Shown here piece after piece: positions 9,282 to 10,000 of a DNA stretch of 10,000 nucleotides (its first letter is position 1; the number at the start of each line of letters is the position of its first letter). The position numbers and the translations under genes are program-made. The stretch is from positions 1 to 10,000 of the forward strand of contig JAIWOG010000016.1 of assembly GCA_020217035.1 (NCBI GenBank), written 5' to 3'. This DNA comes from Magnetospirillum sp. Its GTDB lineage: Bacteria; Pseudomonadota; Alphaproteobacteria; Rhodospirillales; Magnetospirillaceae. The notes under the pieces are model-generated. The model was given only the letters and a program-made list of their open reading frames with translations. It was not told the origin of the DNA and made no database searches.

Positions 9282-10000
9282 ATGACCGAGACTTTCGACC
9301 TCATGCCGGTCCTGCCGGAGCTGCTGGTCGTCCTGGCGGCCATGGGGCTGTTGATGCTGGGTGTCTTCCGCAAGGAAGACACCACCGCCTCGACCACCTC
9401 GCTGGCGGCGGTGACGCTGCTGGCCGCCATGCTGCTGACCTGGGCGGTTGGCGGCGCCGAACGGGTACTGACCTTCGGCGGCATGTTCGTTCTGGACCCC
9501 TTCGCCGTGTTCGTCAAGGTGGCCATCCTGGCCGCCTCGACCATCGCCTTGGTGATGTCGCTCAACTACCTGGACAAGGAAAAGCTGGGCCGCTTCGAAT
9601 ATCCCATCCTGATCCTGCTCGCCACCTTGGGCATGATGATGATGGTGTCGGCCAACGACTTCCTGTCGCTGTATCTGGGCCTGGAAACCCAGTCGCTGTC
9701 GCTCTATGTCCTGGCGGCCTATCACCGCGACAGCACCAAGGCCACCGAATCGGGCCTGAAGTACTTCGTGCTGGGCTCCTTGGCCTCGGGCATGCTGCTG
9801 TATGGCGTGTCGCTGGTCTACGGCTTCTCGGGCACCACGTCCTTCGACGGCCTGGCCAAAATTTTCGGCGGCGAGCATGGGGCGCACCCGCATCTGGGCT
9901 TCGTCGCCGGCCTGGTCTTCGTCATGGCCGGTCTGGCCTTCAAGATCTCGGCGGCGCCCTTCCACATGTGGACCCCCGACGTCTATGAAGGGGCGCCGAC
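9282..10000 (+). CDS. nuoN: NADH-quinone oxidoreductase subunit N (3' partial)
   Basis: NuoN (ND2 family) is the antiporter-like subunit nearest the quinone-binding end of the membrane arm. The frame stays open to the window edge and gives 239 residues, about half of a typical 480 to 490. Family features are clear: a hydrophobic N-terminal region after [16 protein letters not shown]135 in [20 protein letters not shown]160 in [19 protein letters not shown]; and K221 in [20 protein letters not shown] at the very end. E135, K160 and K221 match the buried charged residues that form the proton path in this family. A short loop with several histidines ([12 protein letters not shown]) sits between two helices. 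The start ATG 9282 is 12 bases after the nuoM stop behind AAGGGGGA. The missing half should hold the remaining helices and the second-half channel lysine. Confidence 0.96.
   Translation, partial: MTETFDLMPVLPELLVVLAAMGLLMLGVFRKEDTTASTTSLAAVTLLAAMLLTWAVGGAERVLTFGGMFVLDPFAVFVKVAILAASTIALVMSLNYLDKEKLGRFEYPILILLATLGMMMMVSANDFLSLYLGLETQSLSLYVLAAYHRDSTKATESGLKYFVLGSLASGMLLYGVSLVYGFSGTTSFDGLAKIFGGEHGAHPHLGFVAGLVFVMAGLAFKISAAPFHMWTPDVYEGAP

Larger units (their letters stand above)
1..10000 (+). other. nuo operon segment (nuoF to nuoN), complex I
   Basis: Nine co-directional genes for NADH:quinone oxidoreductase subunits fill the window with only 1 to 17 bases between them and one 8-base overlap. The order F-G-H-I-J-K-L-M-N is the usual bacterial nuo order. 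Unlike the nuo locus known from Rhodobacter capsulatus, no extra reading frames sit between the genes in this part. No promoter, terminator hairpin or non-coding stretch over 20 bases is visible, so the genes are most likely carried on one transcript that starts upstream of the window and continues past its end. Confidence 0.95.

Noticed and set aside
7737..9965. A 742-codon open frame on the - strand spanning nuoM and nuoN
   Set aside because: nuoM and nuoN happen to be in the same reading frame, so the antisense register runs through both without meeting a reversed TTA, CTA or TCA codon. The extreme His/Gln/Asp/Glu composition is that of an antisense membrane-protein frame, not a real protein.
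1..10000. Possible hidden mobile element, CRISPR array, RNA gene, terminator or novel system
   Set aside because: About 99 per cent of the window is accounted for by nine intact or edge-cut nuo genes. The gaps are at most 17 bases, and no direct or inverted repeat families or non-coding blocks were seen on reading through.

Overview
The window is one uninterrupted stretch of a nuo operon, which encodes the proton-pumping NADH:quinone oxidoreductase (respiratory complex I, NDH-1). All genes are on the + strand in the order nuoF (5' end cut off), nuoG, nuoH, nuoI, nuoJ, nuoK, nuoL, nuoM, nuoN (3' end cut off). The DNA is GC-rich (roughly mid-60s per cent by eye, not counted) with strong G/C preference at third codon positions. 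The Nuo proteins look like the mitochondrial/alphaproteobacterial type: NuoG has no ligands for cluster N7, and NuoF and NuoI are close to their mitochondrial counterparts. I infer an alphaproteobacterium, most likely Rhodospirillales and perhaps Magnetospirillum-like. The genus is a guess from general resemblance, not from a search.

Layout: 1-1242 nuoF (FMN and NADH site, cluster N3); 1260-3335 nuoG (one 2Fe-2S and two 4Fe-4S clusters plus a vestigial molybdopterin-type domain); 3328-4359 nuoH (membrane subunit at the quinone site); 4372-4860 nuoI (two 4Fe-4S clusters); 4874-5485 nuoJ and 5487-5798 nuoK (small membrane subunits); 5806-7740 nuoL, 7755-9269 nuoM and 9282-10000 nuoN (antiporter-like proton-channel subunits). 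Gaps between genes are 1 to 17 bases, and nuoG/nuoH overlap by 8 bases. No stretch is long enough for an internal promoter between genes, a terminator or another gene. Most junctions carry a Shine-Dalgarno sequence directly after, or overlapping, the upstream stop codon, which suggests translational coupling along one transcript.

How they work together: NuoF takes hydride from NADH onto FMN. Electrons pass through the iron-sulfur clusters of NuoF, NuoG and NuoI to quinone at the NuoH interface. Quinone reduction drives changes along NuoH/J/K and the charged axis of NuoN/M/L, which pump protons. The subunits for the rest of the peripheral arm (NuoA to NuoE) should lie upstream, outside the window.

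I found no mobile element, CRISPR, RNA gene, phage gene or novel system. The region is ordinary core metabolism. The few points worth a second look are a cysteine-containing C-terminal tail on NuoG, the stop/Shine-Dalgarno junction design, and atypical codons at the start of nuoM. Several very long open frames on the - strand are explained as shadows.
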